A stretch of DNA of 42,353 nucleotides from CAZKUN01 sp964555935 (lineage in GTDB: Bacteria > Armatimonadota > Zipacnadia > Zipacnadales > VGFC01): assembly GCA_964555935.1 (NCBI GenBank), contig CAZKUN010000055.1, positions 1 to 42,353 of the forward strand. The letters are read 5' to 3'. Positions 16,048-24,304 of the stretch are shown piece by piece. Position 1 is the stretch's first letter. The number at the start of each line of letters is the position of its first letter. The notes under the pieces are model-generated. The model saw nothing but the letters and a program-made list of their open reading frames with translations, made no database searches and had not been told where the DNA came from. The translations under genes and the position numbers were made by a program.

Positions 16048-16559
16048 GAGTCAGACTCCGGACATGCAAGTTGGGCCAATGCCGCGCGCAGCGAGTCGAG
16101 AACGCTCTGCCAACGGCCTGCCGATCCACTGAACCGCAGCACCCGTTCCTGGTCCGAGACCCGTTCGATCGCGAGGCCCAGGCAATCATCAGGCAGCGCG
16201 TCCATCACGTTGCCGGCCCATTCGATCAGCGTCACGCTCTCGTCCATCTGCTCCGTCAATCCCAGGTCCCAGAACTCCATCGGCGAACCGAGGCGATACG
16301 CATCCACATGCAAGAACCCGGGCGTTCCGGGATAGGTTTTCGCCAGCACAAACGACGGGCTCGACACCACTGCGTCGATCGCGAGGCCCTTGGCCAGCCC
16401 CTGAGCGAAGCACGTCTTCCCCGCTCCCAGTTGGCCCTCGGCCGCGATGCAGTCCCCGGCGCGCAGTAGCCGCCCAAGCGTCTGGGCGATCTCTTGAGTC
16501 TGTTTGGGCGACGATGACTGGAATTCCATCAGCTGGTAAGCGTTTCGCTCTCGCTGCAT
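16044..16559 (-). CDS. tsaE: tRNA threonylcarbamoyladenosine biosynthesis ATPase TsaE
   Basis: This 171-residue P-loop ATPase belongs to the t6A complex. The Walker A motif is at 42-50 (G-Q-L-G-A-G-K-T-C), followed by 'SSPSFVLAKTYPG' and 'LHVDAYRLGS', both typical of TsaE, and 'TLIEWAGNV' (usual I-E-W-x-E). The start at 16559 directly follows the TGA of the MNT gene (TGAATG), with no separate ribosome-binding site, which suggests re-initiation. ATG 16529 (MEFQSSSPKQ) is an alternative start that also lacks one. It overlaps tsaB by four bases. Confidence 0.94.
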   Translation of the reverse strand: MQRERNAYQLMEFQSSSPKQTQEIAQTLGRLLRAGDCIAAEGQLGAGKTCFAQGLAKGLAIDAVVSSPSFVLAKTYPGTPGFLHVDAYRLGSPMEFWDLGLTEQMDESVTLIEWAGNVMDALPDDCLGLAIERVSDQERVLRFSGSAGRWQSVLDSLRAALAQLACPESDS

Positions 16560-16880
16560 TCAGGCGACGCGCCGGCCTGTCTTCAGCACCTCACGGAGGA
16601 ATGACCCGCGCGACGGGTTCTCCAACTCAGCGTCAGAGAATGGTAAGGCTTCGACGTGCGTCGCGTCTGGCCAGCAGGCTCTCATCAGCAGCGACATCTC
16701 GCCAGCGACGTCGCTGCCGAACGCTGGAGATATGATCGCCATGTCAATGTCGCTGTCGTCGTCGGCCTCTCCCGTCGCGTACGAGCCGTAGAGGTACGCG
16801 GCAGCGACGGGCACGCGCTGGCGGACACGCTCGAGGTAGCGCGCGACGATGGCATCTACTTCAGACGGGCCAAGAGCCAT
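16560..16880 (-). CDS. MNT-type minimal nucleotidyltransferase (antitoxin partner of HEPN)
   Basis: This 106-residue polymerase-beta-fold protein has the diagnostic G32-S33-X10-D44-x-D46 motif in 'YLYGSYATGEADDDSDID'. In MNT-HEPN pairs such as Shewanella MntA-HepT, the nucleotidyltransferase neutralises the HEPN ribonuclease by AMPylation. Here it overlaps the upstream HEPN gene by 25 bases. Its stop codon abuts the tsaE start. The Asp that serves as third metal ligand is not obvious to me (candidates lie around 75-85), so activity is probable, not proven. Confidence 0.9.
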   Translation of the reverse strand: MALGPSEVDAIVARYLERVRQRVPVAAAYLYGSYATGEADDDSDIDMAIISPAFGSDVAGEMSLLMRACWPDATHVEALPFSDAELENPSRGSFLREVLKTGRRVA

Positions 16881-17239
16881 CGGACTGCCTCCTCACTGCG
16901 CTCCACGATTTCGGCCGCATCAGCGCGTACCGTCGGCGCCTGGCCGTCGGGTGGGTATCGCGTTATCGTCGCATACGGGCCAACAACGGTCAGCAACTCA
17001 AGCTGGTCCGGATCCAGTTGGTCGGCGAGGCCGGCAAGGCGAGCCAAGCGGAGAAGGTGGTGCGTTCGCGGCGGGACGTCGTCCGTGTTCCGCTGCACGA
17101 TCCCCTTCAGAGCCTTCTCGATTGCTTGCTGGCAGAGGAACAGGGCGTTGTCCGGATCGTGCTCGACAAGGTATCGAGCCGACCCGATGTCGCGCTCCGC
17201 CAATCTAACCCAATTGGCCACAGCCTGATCCACTGGCAT
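16856..17239 (-). CDS. HEPN-domain protein (putative toxin partner of MNT)
   Basis: This protein of about 127 residues starts at ATG 17239; GTG 17242, one codon before, is also possible. The body matches HEPN (PF05168 type): 'WVRLAERDIGSARYLVEH', 'LFLCQQAIEKALKGIV' around residue 40, and 'PPRTHHLLRLARLAG' around 60. HEPN proteins of MNT pairs act as RNases or as scaffolds. The canonical R-X4-6-H motif is not at the usual late-helix position (only R-Y-L-V-E-H near the N-terminus has that spacing), so RNase activity is uncertain. It overlaps the MNT gene by 25 bases, and its start lies only a few bases after the stop of the 911-residue secreted protein. Confidence 0.88.
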   Translation of the reverse strand: MPVDQAVANWVRLAERDIGSARYLVEHDPDNALFLCQQAIEKALKGIVQRNTDDVPPRTHHLLRLARLAGLADQLDPDQLELLTVVGPYATITRYPPDGQAPTVRADAAEIVERSEEAVRWLLARLK

Positions 17240-17243
17240 CACC

Positions 17244-19979
17244 CTAGTCGAACGTGGTACCCAGCGATTCTACTCCGGCGCCGGGCTGTTGACAAGTGCC
17301 CGCGTGAGGTTGGGCTCGCCGAAGGAACTGCGAGGATGCCCGCGCGCGGGCGATGAGGATGCCGTTGTTGTAGCTCCAGACGCCGACGTGTCCGCCATGC
17401 AGCGGCTTGGGATCGCGCCAGTTGAGGACCCACTTGCCGTCGACGGACATGTGCAGCTCCGCCCCGAACTTCACAACCTTCACGTGGAACCAGTGGCGAT
17501 GGAAGTTCATGTTCCTCGTGGAGGGTTCGACGAAAACAGCCTTGTCCGTCTCCGCGACAACGGTGTTGCCCCTCATGATCTTCGTCACCGTGTTGTTGTT
17601 GCCAGCGAACACGAAGCTATATCCGGAGCAGAGATTCTCACCATCGCCGGCGATGGTGCAGTTGATGTCGCTTGGGCGCGTGTAGCCGCCCTTCGCCGGC
17701 GTCGTGTCCATCTCGAGGGCGGCCCAGAACTCAAACGTCTGGTCGCCGTAGAACTCCTGTTTGCTCCAAACCAACGGCGACTGGTGCTTCGTCCCGCCAA
17801 ACCACGCCCACCCGGGGAAGCACGACCAGCGGTCAGTCACCTGCCACGTGCCCAGCGTCGGACGCCAATCGGTCGGAGCGCCCGAGAACGTCCACTCGGG
17901 CATGTGCGTGGAGTGGACCTCGACCTGGTTGGGGTTGACTGTCGGCCCATCGTACCACAGGCCGACCGCGCTGTTATCGAGCCACGTGCTGTCGTTCACA
18001 GCCAGAACCGGCTCGTCATCGATCCAGACGCGGGTCGTCGGCCCCGTCTTATCGATCCGCGCCAGGCGACTCAGCCCGCCTTCGACGATGGTCTCACCGA
18101 GGACAGTGCCTCCCCATCGGCAGGCCACGTGCAGGCTCTCGGTGTCGGCCGGTGCCAGCGTCACTTCCAGGCCGGCCGCGGCGGCCTCGGGCGAATACGA
18201 TGCCGACCCATTGTCGGCACCCAACGTCCCGAGTCTCAGGATGACGCCCTTGCCGTTCGGGTCCAGTCGGAACGGCAACCGCAGCGACATATCATTGAAG
18301 ACAGGCAGGCGGAACCACCGGATACCGGTCTCTGGGTCGCGAGGCCAATCGCTGCCGGCCCGAGCCCAGTCGGCCATCGTGTCTTCCTGCGTGAACTGCT
18401 TCGTTATGTTGACGCGGCGATACGGGTCCTCTACCGCCCGGACGGTGATGTCACTGAACTTGACGTCTTTTCCGCCGTCCGCGCCGAGGCCGATCTGGCC
18501 CTGGGTCAGCGTGCTGTCCGCAACGGTGATGACCGACTGCCCGTCGACCTTACAATCGACGAGCCCGTTGACAACCGCGAGTGACAGGCGTTGATCGGCG
18601 CGCCGGTCAATGTCGCCCGGCACGACGCCGAGCCGGGCCGGTCTCCCCGCGGACATGCGCAGCAACAGCCACGTGCCTTCTGGCGTGCCGGCGAACCACC
18701 GGAACAGGTAATAGTTCGTCAGCCCATCTGCGCACGCATACAGCCCCACACCGTCACCGTTCCCAACCGAGACCGTGGTCGCGACCTCGTAGTCGCGCCA
18801 GTTGCGGTCGCCGGTCATGATCGTGCCTGGGTTCTCAAACGAGCTGGATGCTTTTAGATGCCCGTCGGCGACACTCCAGTGGCCGCCCGATTGTATCCAC
18901 GCGGCGAGATCGGGCGTCGTCAGCGGATCGGAGAACCCCCACCACGGCGAGACCTCGACGTCATCAAACCACGCAGCCTCCACCCCGCGGCTCCAGCACC
19001 CAACCATCCCCTGGCCGAAGGTACGATCGCTTGCGCGCAGCGCGGGCTTGCCGTCGATGTCGGCCTCGATCAATCCATCAGCGACGCGCACCTCAATCCG
19101 GTGCCACTGGTCCGATTCGTACCCGCCGATGGTCGATGTCAGCGTCGTCGACTGCCCATCGACAACCTTGGACAGTCGCACTGGGGCGGTGCCACCAGCC
19201 GCGCCGTAATCCAGGCTGAGGAGATAGTAGTTCCGCGCGTCCTGCACGTACAACGCAATACCGGTCGCCCCGACCGTGCCGACGACTTTCGTCGCCGCCG
19301 TGAACCTGTAAGAGTCCCAAAACCAGTCTCCGGCCGTGGCCAGGCCCTCCGTCGGCCCAACGCACCGGATGCTGAACGGATTCGCGCTCAGATCGGGCCG
19401 GAGCTGTCCCTTGCCACCCGATAGCCCCACATACTGCCACGTGCCGGTGTCATCGCCCCATGGGCTCTCCTCGTCGGCGCCGCGCATGAAGTCATCGGCG
19501 AACTGGGGAGGCTCGGTTGGCTGCACGAGGATGTCATCGGGGCTAACGCCCATGTTGGTCAGCTCAAGCCCTATGCGGCCGCCATACGGCGCGTCCGAGT
19601 GCGCCGATGCGACCACCCGGCCGTTGACCATGGCTTCCATCAGCCAGGCCTTGCGCTTCACACACACCTGGAGCGGGCCGTCGATATCCGGCCATGCCCC
19701 GGGTTTGCCGAGATTCTCCGGCTGATCGCCGACCATCTTCTGAAGCTGGATCTGAGTGGGGGTGAGTTCCGCCACGTGCCCGTTCGTGGCCGACCTATGG
19801 TCGAAGGCCAGGCGCAGGCTCGCATCCGCCGGCCAATCGGCGGGAGGCGGGACCTCAAACTGAACCGTGTAGTCGCCCTCGCCCTCGTCAGGCAGGAAGA
19901 CCAGTTCCGCGATGCCGGCCGAATGCAGGCATGCCAGTCCGATGATCAGGCCGACTGTCCGAGCCACGTCGCGAACCAT
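17244..19979 (-). CDS. Secreted multi-domain protein with repeated concanavalin/LamG-like beta-sandwiches
   Basis: This 911-residue protein starts at ATG 19979 with GAGGT upstream. Residues 1-24 (MVRDVARTVGLIIGLACLHS...) are a signal peptide. The rest appears to be four or five jelly-roll domains resembling DUF1080/3-keto-disaccharide-hydrolase or LamG domains. Recurrent features are 'W-H-R-I-E-V-R-V-A-D-G-L-I-E', 'NYYLLSLDYG' / 'NYYLFRWFAG' and 'V-D-G-K-W-V-L-N-W'. The last domain (about 690-890) is most like a glycan-binding lectin fold. No catalytic motif is evident. It is encoded 45 bases downstream of mtnA on the same strand and directly upstream of the HEPN-MNT genes. It probably binds extracellular glycan; this is inferred from fold-like patterns only. 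Confidence 0.85.
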   Translation of the reverse strand: MVRDVARTVGLIIGLACLHSAGIAELVFLPDEGEGDYTVQFEVPPPADWPADASLRLAFDHRSATNGHVAELTPTQIQLQKMVGDQPENLGKPGAWPDIDGPLQVCVKRKAWLMEAMVNGRVVASAHSDAPYGGRIGLELTNMGVSPDDILVQPTEPPQFADDFMRGADEESPWGDDTGTWQYVGLSGGKGQLRPDLSANPFSIRCVGPTEGLATAGDWFWDSYRFTAATKVVGTVGATGIALYVQDARNYYLLSLDYGAAGGTAPVRLSKVVDGQSTTLTSTIGGYESDQWHRIEVRVADGLIEADIDGKPALRASDRTFGQGMVGCWSRGVEAAWFDDVEVSPWWGFSDPLTTPDLAAWIQSGGHWSVADGHLKASSSFENPGTIMTGDRNWRDYEVATTVSVGNGDGVGLYACADGLTNYYLFRWFAGTPEGTWLLLRMSAGRPARLGVVPGDIDRRADQRLSLAVVNGLVDCKVDGQSVITVADSTLTQGQIGLGADGGKDVKFSDITVRAVEDPYRRVNITKQFTQEDTMADWARAGSDWPRDPETGIRWFRLPVFNDMSLRLPFRLDPNGKGVILRLGTLGADNGSASYSPEAAAAGLEVTLAPADTESLHVACRWGGTVLGETIVEGGLSRLARIDKTGPTTRVWIDDEPVLAVNDSTWLDNSAVGLWYDGPTVNPNQVEVHSTHMPEWTFSGAPTDWRPTLGTWQVTDRWSCFPGWAWFGGTKHQSPLVWSKQEFYGDQTFEFWAALEMDTTPAKGGYTRPSDINCTIAGDGENLCSGYSFVFAGNNNTVTKIMRGNTVVAETDKAVFVEPSTRNMNFHRHWFHVKVVKFGAELHMSVDGKWVLNWRDPKPLHGGHVGVWSYNNGILIARARASSQFLRRAQPHAGTCQQPGAGVESLGTTFD

Positions 19980-20024
19980 TGAGCGACCTCGCGCCTAACG
20001 GCGGGTGGCATCCTCGACATTCTC

Positions 20025-21089
20025 CTATACAGACGGCTTGGCCCCGGCAAGAGTTTCATAGTAGGGCGGCCGAATCACGCCGACCTCCGTGATGATCGCC
20101 GCGATAAGGTCCGACGGCGTCGGGTCAAACGCGGGGTTGTGGATGGTGGCGCCCTCGGGTGTCGCGGGCTGTCGGGCGAGGTGCGCGAGGTTAGACACCT
20201 CGTTGTGGTCGCGCTCCTCGATGGGGATGTCCTGGCCCGAGGGCAGCTCGAAATCGATGGTCGAGAACGGCGCCGCGACGTAGAACGGGACGCCGTGGTG
20301 ATGCGCGAGCACGGCGACGGAGTAGGTCCCGATCTTGTTGGCCGCGTCCCCGTTGGCTGCGATGCGATCAGCCCCCACCACAACGCAATCGACCTTTCCC
20401 TGTTGCATCATATACCCGGCCATGCTGTCGGTGATGACCGTGCAGGGAATGCCCTCCTGCTGCATCTCCCACGCCGTCAGGCGAGCGCCCTGGAGCAGCG
20501 GGCGCGTCTCGTCCGCCCAAACGTGAACGCCCTTTCCCTGCTCGTGAGCCGCGCGAATGACGCCGAGGGCCGTTCCGTAGCCCGCGGTCGCCAAAGCCCC
20601 GGCGTTGCAGTGGGTTAGCACGTTGGCGCCTTCGGGAATCACGTCCGCGCCATGTTGCCCAATGCGCTTGCACCGATCAAGGTCGTCCTCGGTAATGGTG
20701 ACGGCCTCCTCTGCAAGCGCGTCGGCCAGCGCGGCCGGCGGCGTCCCGGCTGTCGCCAGGGATTCGGCCGCGCGCATCATGCGATCCAGCGCCCAGAAGA
20801 GGTTCACCGCCGTCGGGCGCGTTGCGGCAAGCACGTCACGCGCCTCGCGTAGCTCGGCGATGAGCGACGCCGTGTCCGCGGCCGATGACCGGGACGCAAC
20901 CAGGGCGAGGCCTTGCGCCGCGGCGCACCCGATGGCCGGGGCCCCACGAATCCTGAGCATGCGGATCGCCTCGGCGACCTGCTCCAATTCCGTGCAATCG
21001 ATGAGCTTCGCTTCGTTCGGCAGCAACGTCTGATCGATCATGCGCACGACGCCACCATCGGGCGTTGCGACCCACTCGATCGTCTTCAT
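20025..21089 (-). CDS. mtnA: S-methyl-5-thioribose-1-phosphate isomerase
   Basis: This 354-residue enzyme of the methionine salvage pathway converts methylthioribose-1-phosphate to methylthioribulose-1-phosphate. It starts at ATG 21089 (AGGGGAG four to five bases upstream); the frame continues to 21185 without family similarity. Catalytic Cys161 (T-H-C-N-A-G-A-L-A-T) and Asp241 (V-G-A-D-R-I-A-A-N-G-D) match Cys160/Asp240 of the Bacillus subtilis enzyme. 'RMLRIRGAPAIGCAAAQG' (43-60) is the substrate-binding R-G-A-P-A-I-G segment. No other salvage gene is nearby. It is divergent from the pseudopilin gene at 21247. Confidence 0.96.
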   Translation of the reverse strand: MKTIEWVATPDGGVVRMIDQTLLPNEAKLIDCTELEQVAEAIRMLRIRGAPAIGCAAAQGLALVASRSSAADTASLIAELREARDVLAATRPTAVNLFWALDRMMRAAESLATAGTPPAALADALAEEAVTITEDDLDRCKRIGQHGADVIPEGANVLTHCNAGALATAGYGTALGVIRAAHEQGKGVHVWADETRPLLQGARLTAWEMQQEGIPCTVITDSMAGYMMQQGKVDCVVVGADRIAANGDAANKIGTYSVAVLAHHHGVPFYVAAPFSTIDFELPSGQDIPIEERDHNEVSNLAHLARQPATPEGATIHNPAFDPTPSDLIAAIITEVGVIRPPYYETLAGAKPSV

Positions 21090-21246
21090 CAGGCTCCCCT
21101 TCCAGCAAAAGCAGTAGGCTGCAAACTTCGCTTCATACCCAGACCCGACCTCTGCGCGAGACGACGCCGACAGGTGTAAGTGCAAAACTCGGCGAAAAGG
21201 GGTATCATTGCTTCAGTTGTTGGTTGGACCAGGAGGCGTCTTTCCC

Positions 21247-21921
21247 ATGCAATTGTCCAGGGATCGAGGTCACGGCGGCTTCACGCTGATCGAGCTGCTG
21301 GTTGTGATCGCGATCATTGCCATTCTCATGGCCATACTCTTTCCCGTACTGTCCCGGGCGCGGGCTCAGGGATATCGCGCGCAGTGTACATCGAACATGA
21401 AGCAGCTTGGGCTGGCCCTCAGGCTGTACGTGGGCGATTGGGACGAGCGCATGCCTCTCTGGAGTCTGTACTCGCCCGGAGCCGGCACTGCGCCGACCGA
21501 GCGCAGCTACACGTGGGACCAAATACTCGACACGTACACCAAGAACCTCGACGTGCTCTATTGCCCGGAGAACTCATTCGGAACGCGGCTCCGCAGCTAC
21601 GCAATGCCCCGATACGTGAGCGGTATCAACCTCTCGGCCCTCAGCGACGTCACCAACACGGTCGCCCTGTTTGAGAAGGGCGCCTACCCCGCTTGGAGTT
21701 GGGGCGACGCGGACGGCACGAACTTCAGCGAGACCACGGGCACGACGAGAAACGGCCCGTGCTGGCATGCGGGGGGCAAGAACTTCCAGTATATGGACGG
21801 GCATACCAAGTGGCATAGGCGAACGTCGGGGCCCTTCGGAAAACGGTGGTATCCTGGCGGCGACCCGGGTGATTGCTACCGGCCATCGATCTCGCCCGCC
21901 GGCGACCTGCCCGCGGGTTAG
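21247..21921 (+). CDS. Type IV/II pseudopilin-like protein with H-X9-DG signature
   Basis: This 224-residue protein starts at ATG 21247 with AGGAGG ten bases upstream. The prepilin peptidase motif is textbook: a basic leader M-Q-L-S-R-D-R-G-H-G, then G^F-T-L-I-E-L-L-V-V-I-A-I-I-A-I-L. 'CTSNMKQLGLALRLYVGDWD' follows, then 'CWHAGGKNFQYMDGHTKW' (an exact H-X9-DG). It should be inserted by the Sec system, cleaved and N-methylated by PilD and assembled or retained at the inner membrane. It contrasts with the three paralogous proteins at 1-1900, which lack this leader. TATCAT at 21203-21208 is a possible -10 box. Its stop overlaps the converging O-antigen-ligase-like gene by four bases. Confidence 0.93.
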   Translation: MQLSRDRGHGGFTLIELLVVIAIIAILMAILFPVLSRARAQGYRAQCTSNMKQLGLALRLYVGDWDERMPLWSLYSPGAGTAPTERSYTWDQILDTYTKNLDVLYCPENSFGTRLRSYAMPRYVSGINLSALSDVTNTVALFEKGAYPAWSWGDADGTNFSETTGTTRNGPCWHAGGKNFQYMDGHTKWHRRTSGPFGKRWYPGGDPGDCYRPSISPAGDLPAG

Positions 21922-23352
21922 GGGGTCGTCGAAACAGCCTCTGGACCGGCTAGCGCCATATCGTCGGACACAGCGCGAGCGCGCATCACGTCCGGCAGGC
22001 GCATCGCCGTCGCGATCGCCAGCCAGAAATAAGGCGCGCCTGGTGCCAGGTACAAGGCCGCTCCCGTAGCCAACCCCGCCGCGACGAGAATTGCCGCGCC
22101 GATCACCCCAGCCGAAAGCGCCGCCAGCTCCGGGGCTCGAATCCGCACCCAGGCAGTGCCGGCTCCGTAGAACGCGCAGAAGACCAGCCCCAAGTACAGT
22201 ATAGCCCCAGGCACTCCCAACTCGCCGAAAGCCCGGCCCAAGTCGTTCTCGAGGAATGGCGTCGACGAGTCCTTGAGGCCGCGATCGCGCATCACGCGGG
22301 CGACGCCCGTACCGGACGCGACGCCAAGCCCAAACGGGTGGCGAAGCGCGATGTTGTAGCCTGCCACGAGCGGCTTCAACGCGCGGTTCGACGAGTACTC
22401 CCAAGTCGCTGTCGCCATGCGTTCGCCGACGGCCCCCTCGCTGAGGCGCATCGACTGCCAGATCCCCCCTGCAAGCAGCACGAGCCCGACCAAGCGCCGC
22501 GCCGATCACCGCGCTCCGCGAGCCGGAGAAGAACAGGCCGATCACAACAATAGGCACGGCGACCCCGGCGATGATGCGACGCACCCGCGATCTGGTGCTC
22601 AGAAACAGGCCACAGGCGACCAGCGCCATGAACCCCATCGCCGTCCCGAACACGCCCGGACTGACCATCGTCCCGAACACGCGGTTCACGCGCGAGCCGC
22701 TCTCCAGGAAGTAGCCCATCTTGCTGTAATACTCAAACGAAGATGAGAGCTTGTATAGATGCTCGAAACCGATGAAGAATTGCACGATCCCATACGCAGC
22801 GACAACGATGCTGCAGACTGTTGCCACGATCCACAAGCGTTCGATCGCCTCGCGCGTGGTGAGATAATCATAGGCGATGAAGAACACGGGTATCCAAATC
22901 AGCCACGCTCGCACCCCTGCCACGCTCTGCAGCACGCTGCGAGCATTGGGGTTGGCAACTTCGGCGAGCACGTAACCCGTGAACAGCAGCGCCGGAACCG
23001 CCACGACCGTCCGAAATGATGGGCGGTCCTCGCCTGAGAAGAGCCCCCATGTCCACCGCACGACGGCGAGCAGGACGAAGTAGTCCTTGAAGAACAGGCT
23101 GAAACGCGTGTCGAACAGGGGCTTGAGGAACCCATCGAAGTTCGCCATGATGATGAGTCCGAGGATCGCATACTCGGTGCGGACGAGTGCCAGGATCGTC
23201 ATCGCCACGGCGAAGCACGTTACCAGCACGAGCGTCCAGCCCTGTTGGGCGCCAAGGTAGACCATCAGGCACCCGAACACCATGGCCGCGATCGAAATCA
23301 GCACGCGGCTCGGCGTCCGAAGATAGACTGGCACGCCCGGCTCACCCAGCAT
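21918..23352 (-). pseudogene. O-antigen ligase/polymerase-like membrane protein, split by a frameshift
   Basis: The gene reads from ATG 23352 (GGGAG six bases upstream) in one frame to about 22500 and continues in another to 21918. Part 1 has many hydrophobic segments (about ten) and ends in 'GLFFSGSRSAVIGAAL', the G-S-R motif near the periplasmic loop of Wzy/WaaL proteins. Part 2 resumes with 'VGLVLLAGGIWQSM' and contains 'NIALRHPFGLGVASGTG' and 'FLENDLGRAFGELG', the usual late loop of this family. Removing one base around 22494-22510 would restore a single protein of about 478 residues. Either the gene is broken or the base is a sequencing/assembly error. It overlaps the glycosyltransferase gene by 11 bases and should act with it in polysaccharide synthesis. 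Confidence 0.8.
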
Positions 23353-24304
23353 TCGCAGCTCCCGTTTCTTCCCATTCGCGCCAGCGCTTCTTGCGCGTCA
23401 GGTACGTCCAAACGCCACGCGCCTTGCCCCGCGTCGCCGCCAACAACTGGCGAGTCATGCCCTGCTTCCCGCTGGCAATCCCAACCGCCCACTTCACTAG
23501 CCCAATTCGATCGCCCGAACCCACGAGCGCGGCATAGACCAGGAAGACGGGTCGCTGCCACCACCTCAAATGCTTCAACATGCAGTAAGTCCAGTTGTGC
23601 GCGTCGGCGTCGACAACCTCCGGCGCGGACGTGTCGCGGCTGACGCCCGCGCCCCGTTCGGTCGCGTAGTGTATGACCACCGCCTCCGGGTCATACACGA
23701 TGGCGCCGTGCTTCAACGCGCCGAGGCTGGCGTCCGTGTCGTTGAGCATCGACGCGCCACGGAAGAGATTCGGGTCAAACGGCGGCAGCGCCGAGCGGCG
23801 GAAGCTCATGTTCGCGCCCTTGATGTGATGGACCCGACGGATGCCCTCGCAGCCGCGATGGTGGTTGCCGATCACCTTGCCGTACCACGTGATCAGCCCG
23901 ACTTTCTCCGCCGGCGGGAGGTCGTTATCCGGCGACTCATGCACCAAGTCCCTTCCGCCGACGCCGGCGACATCCGGATCATCAAAGGCCTTGGCCACGC
24001 GCTCCAGCCAGACCTCCGTCGGATCCGTGTCGTCGTCGGTCAGACAGACCACCTCGCCGGTTGAGACTTTCAGGCCTTCGTTAATCGCCGCAACCTGTCC
24101 GGGCGGCGTCACGAGCACTTTGCGGATGAGGTGGCCGTTCTCCGCCCGGGCCAGTTCGTCGATCAGCGCCTGGCTCTCCAAGTCGGTATCCCGCACGATG
24201 AGCACCAGCTCGTCAGGCAGGCGGTTGCCGCCCAGCACGCCGAGCGCGCACCGACGGAGGTCATCCGGCCGCTTGTAGCTAGGCACGATAACCGAGAAGG
24301 TCAT
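23342..24304 (-). CDS. Family 2 glycosyltransferase (GT-A fold)
   Basis: This 320-residue protein transfers a sugar from a nucleotide donor to a lipid- or glycan-linked acceptor. It starts 'TFSVIVPSYKRPDDLRRC', the GT2 opening, and has the nucleotide/metal site T-D-D-D-T-D at about 90-95. 'HHIKGANMSFRRSAL' around 165 (G-x-N-M-x-F-R-R) and 'LNDTDASLGALKHG' around 188 are acceptor-loop features. The ATG at 24304 overlaps the stop of the solute-binding protein (ATGA). It overlaps the O-antigen-ligase-like gene downstream by 11 bases, so the two are translationally linked. Confidence 0.93.
   Translation of the reverse strand: MTFSVIVPSYKRPDDLRRCALGVLGGNRLPDELVLIVRDTDLESQALIDELARAENGHLIRKVLVTPPGQVAAINEGLKVSTGEVVCLTDDDTDPTEVWLERVAKAFDDPDVAGVGGRDLVHESPDNDLPPAEKVGLITWYGKVIGNHHRGCEGIRRVHHIKGANMSFRRSALPPFDPNLFRGASMLNDTDASLGALKHGAIVYDPEAVVIHYATERGAGVSRDTSAPEVVDADAHNWTYCMLKHLRWWQRPVFLVYAALVGSGDRIGLVKWAVGIASGKQGMTRQLLAATRGKARGVWTYLTRKKRWREWEETGAANAG

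Noticed and set aside
21090..21246. A SAM-type riboswitch upstream of mtnA
   Set aside because: The 157-base divergent region shows no conserved SAM-riboswitch core or terminator helix that I could recognise.
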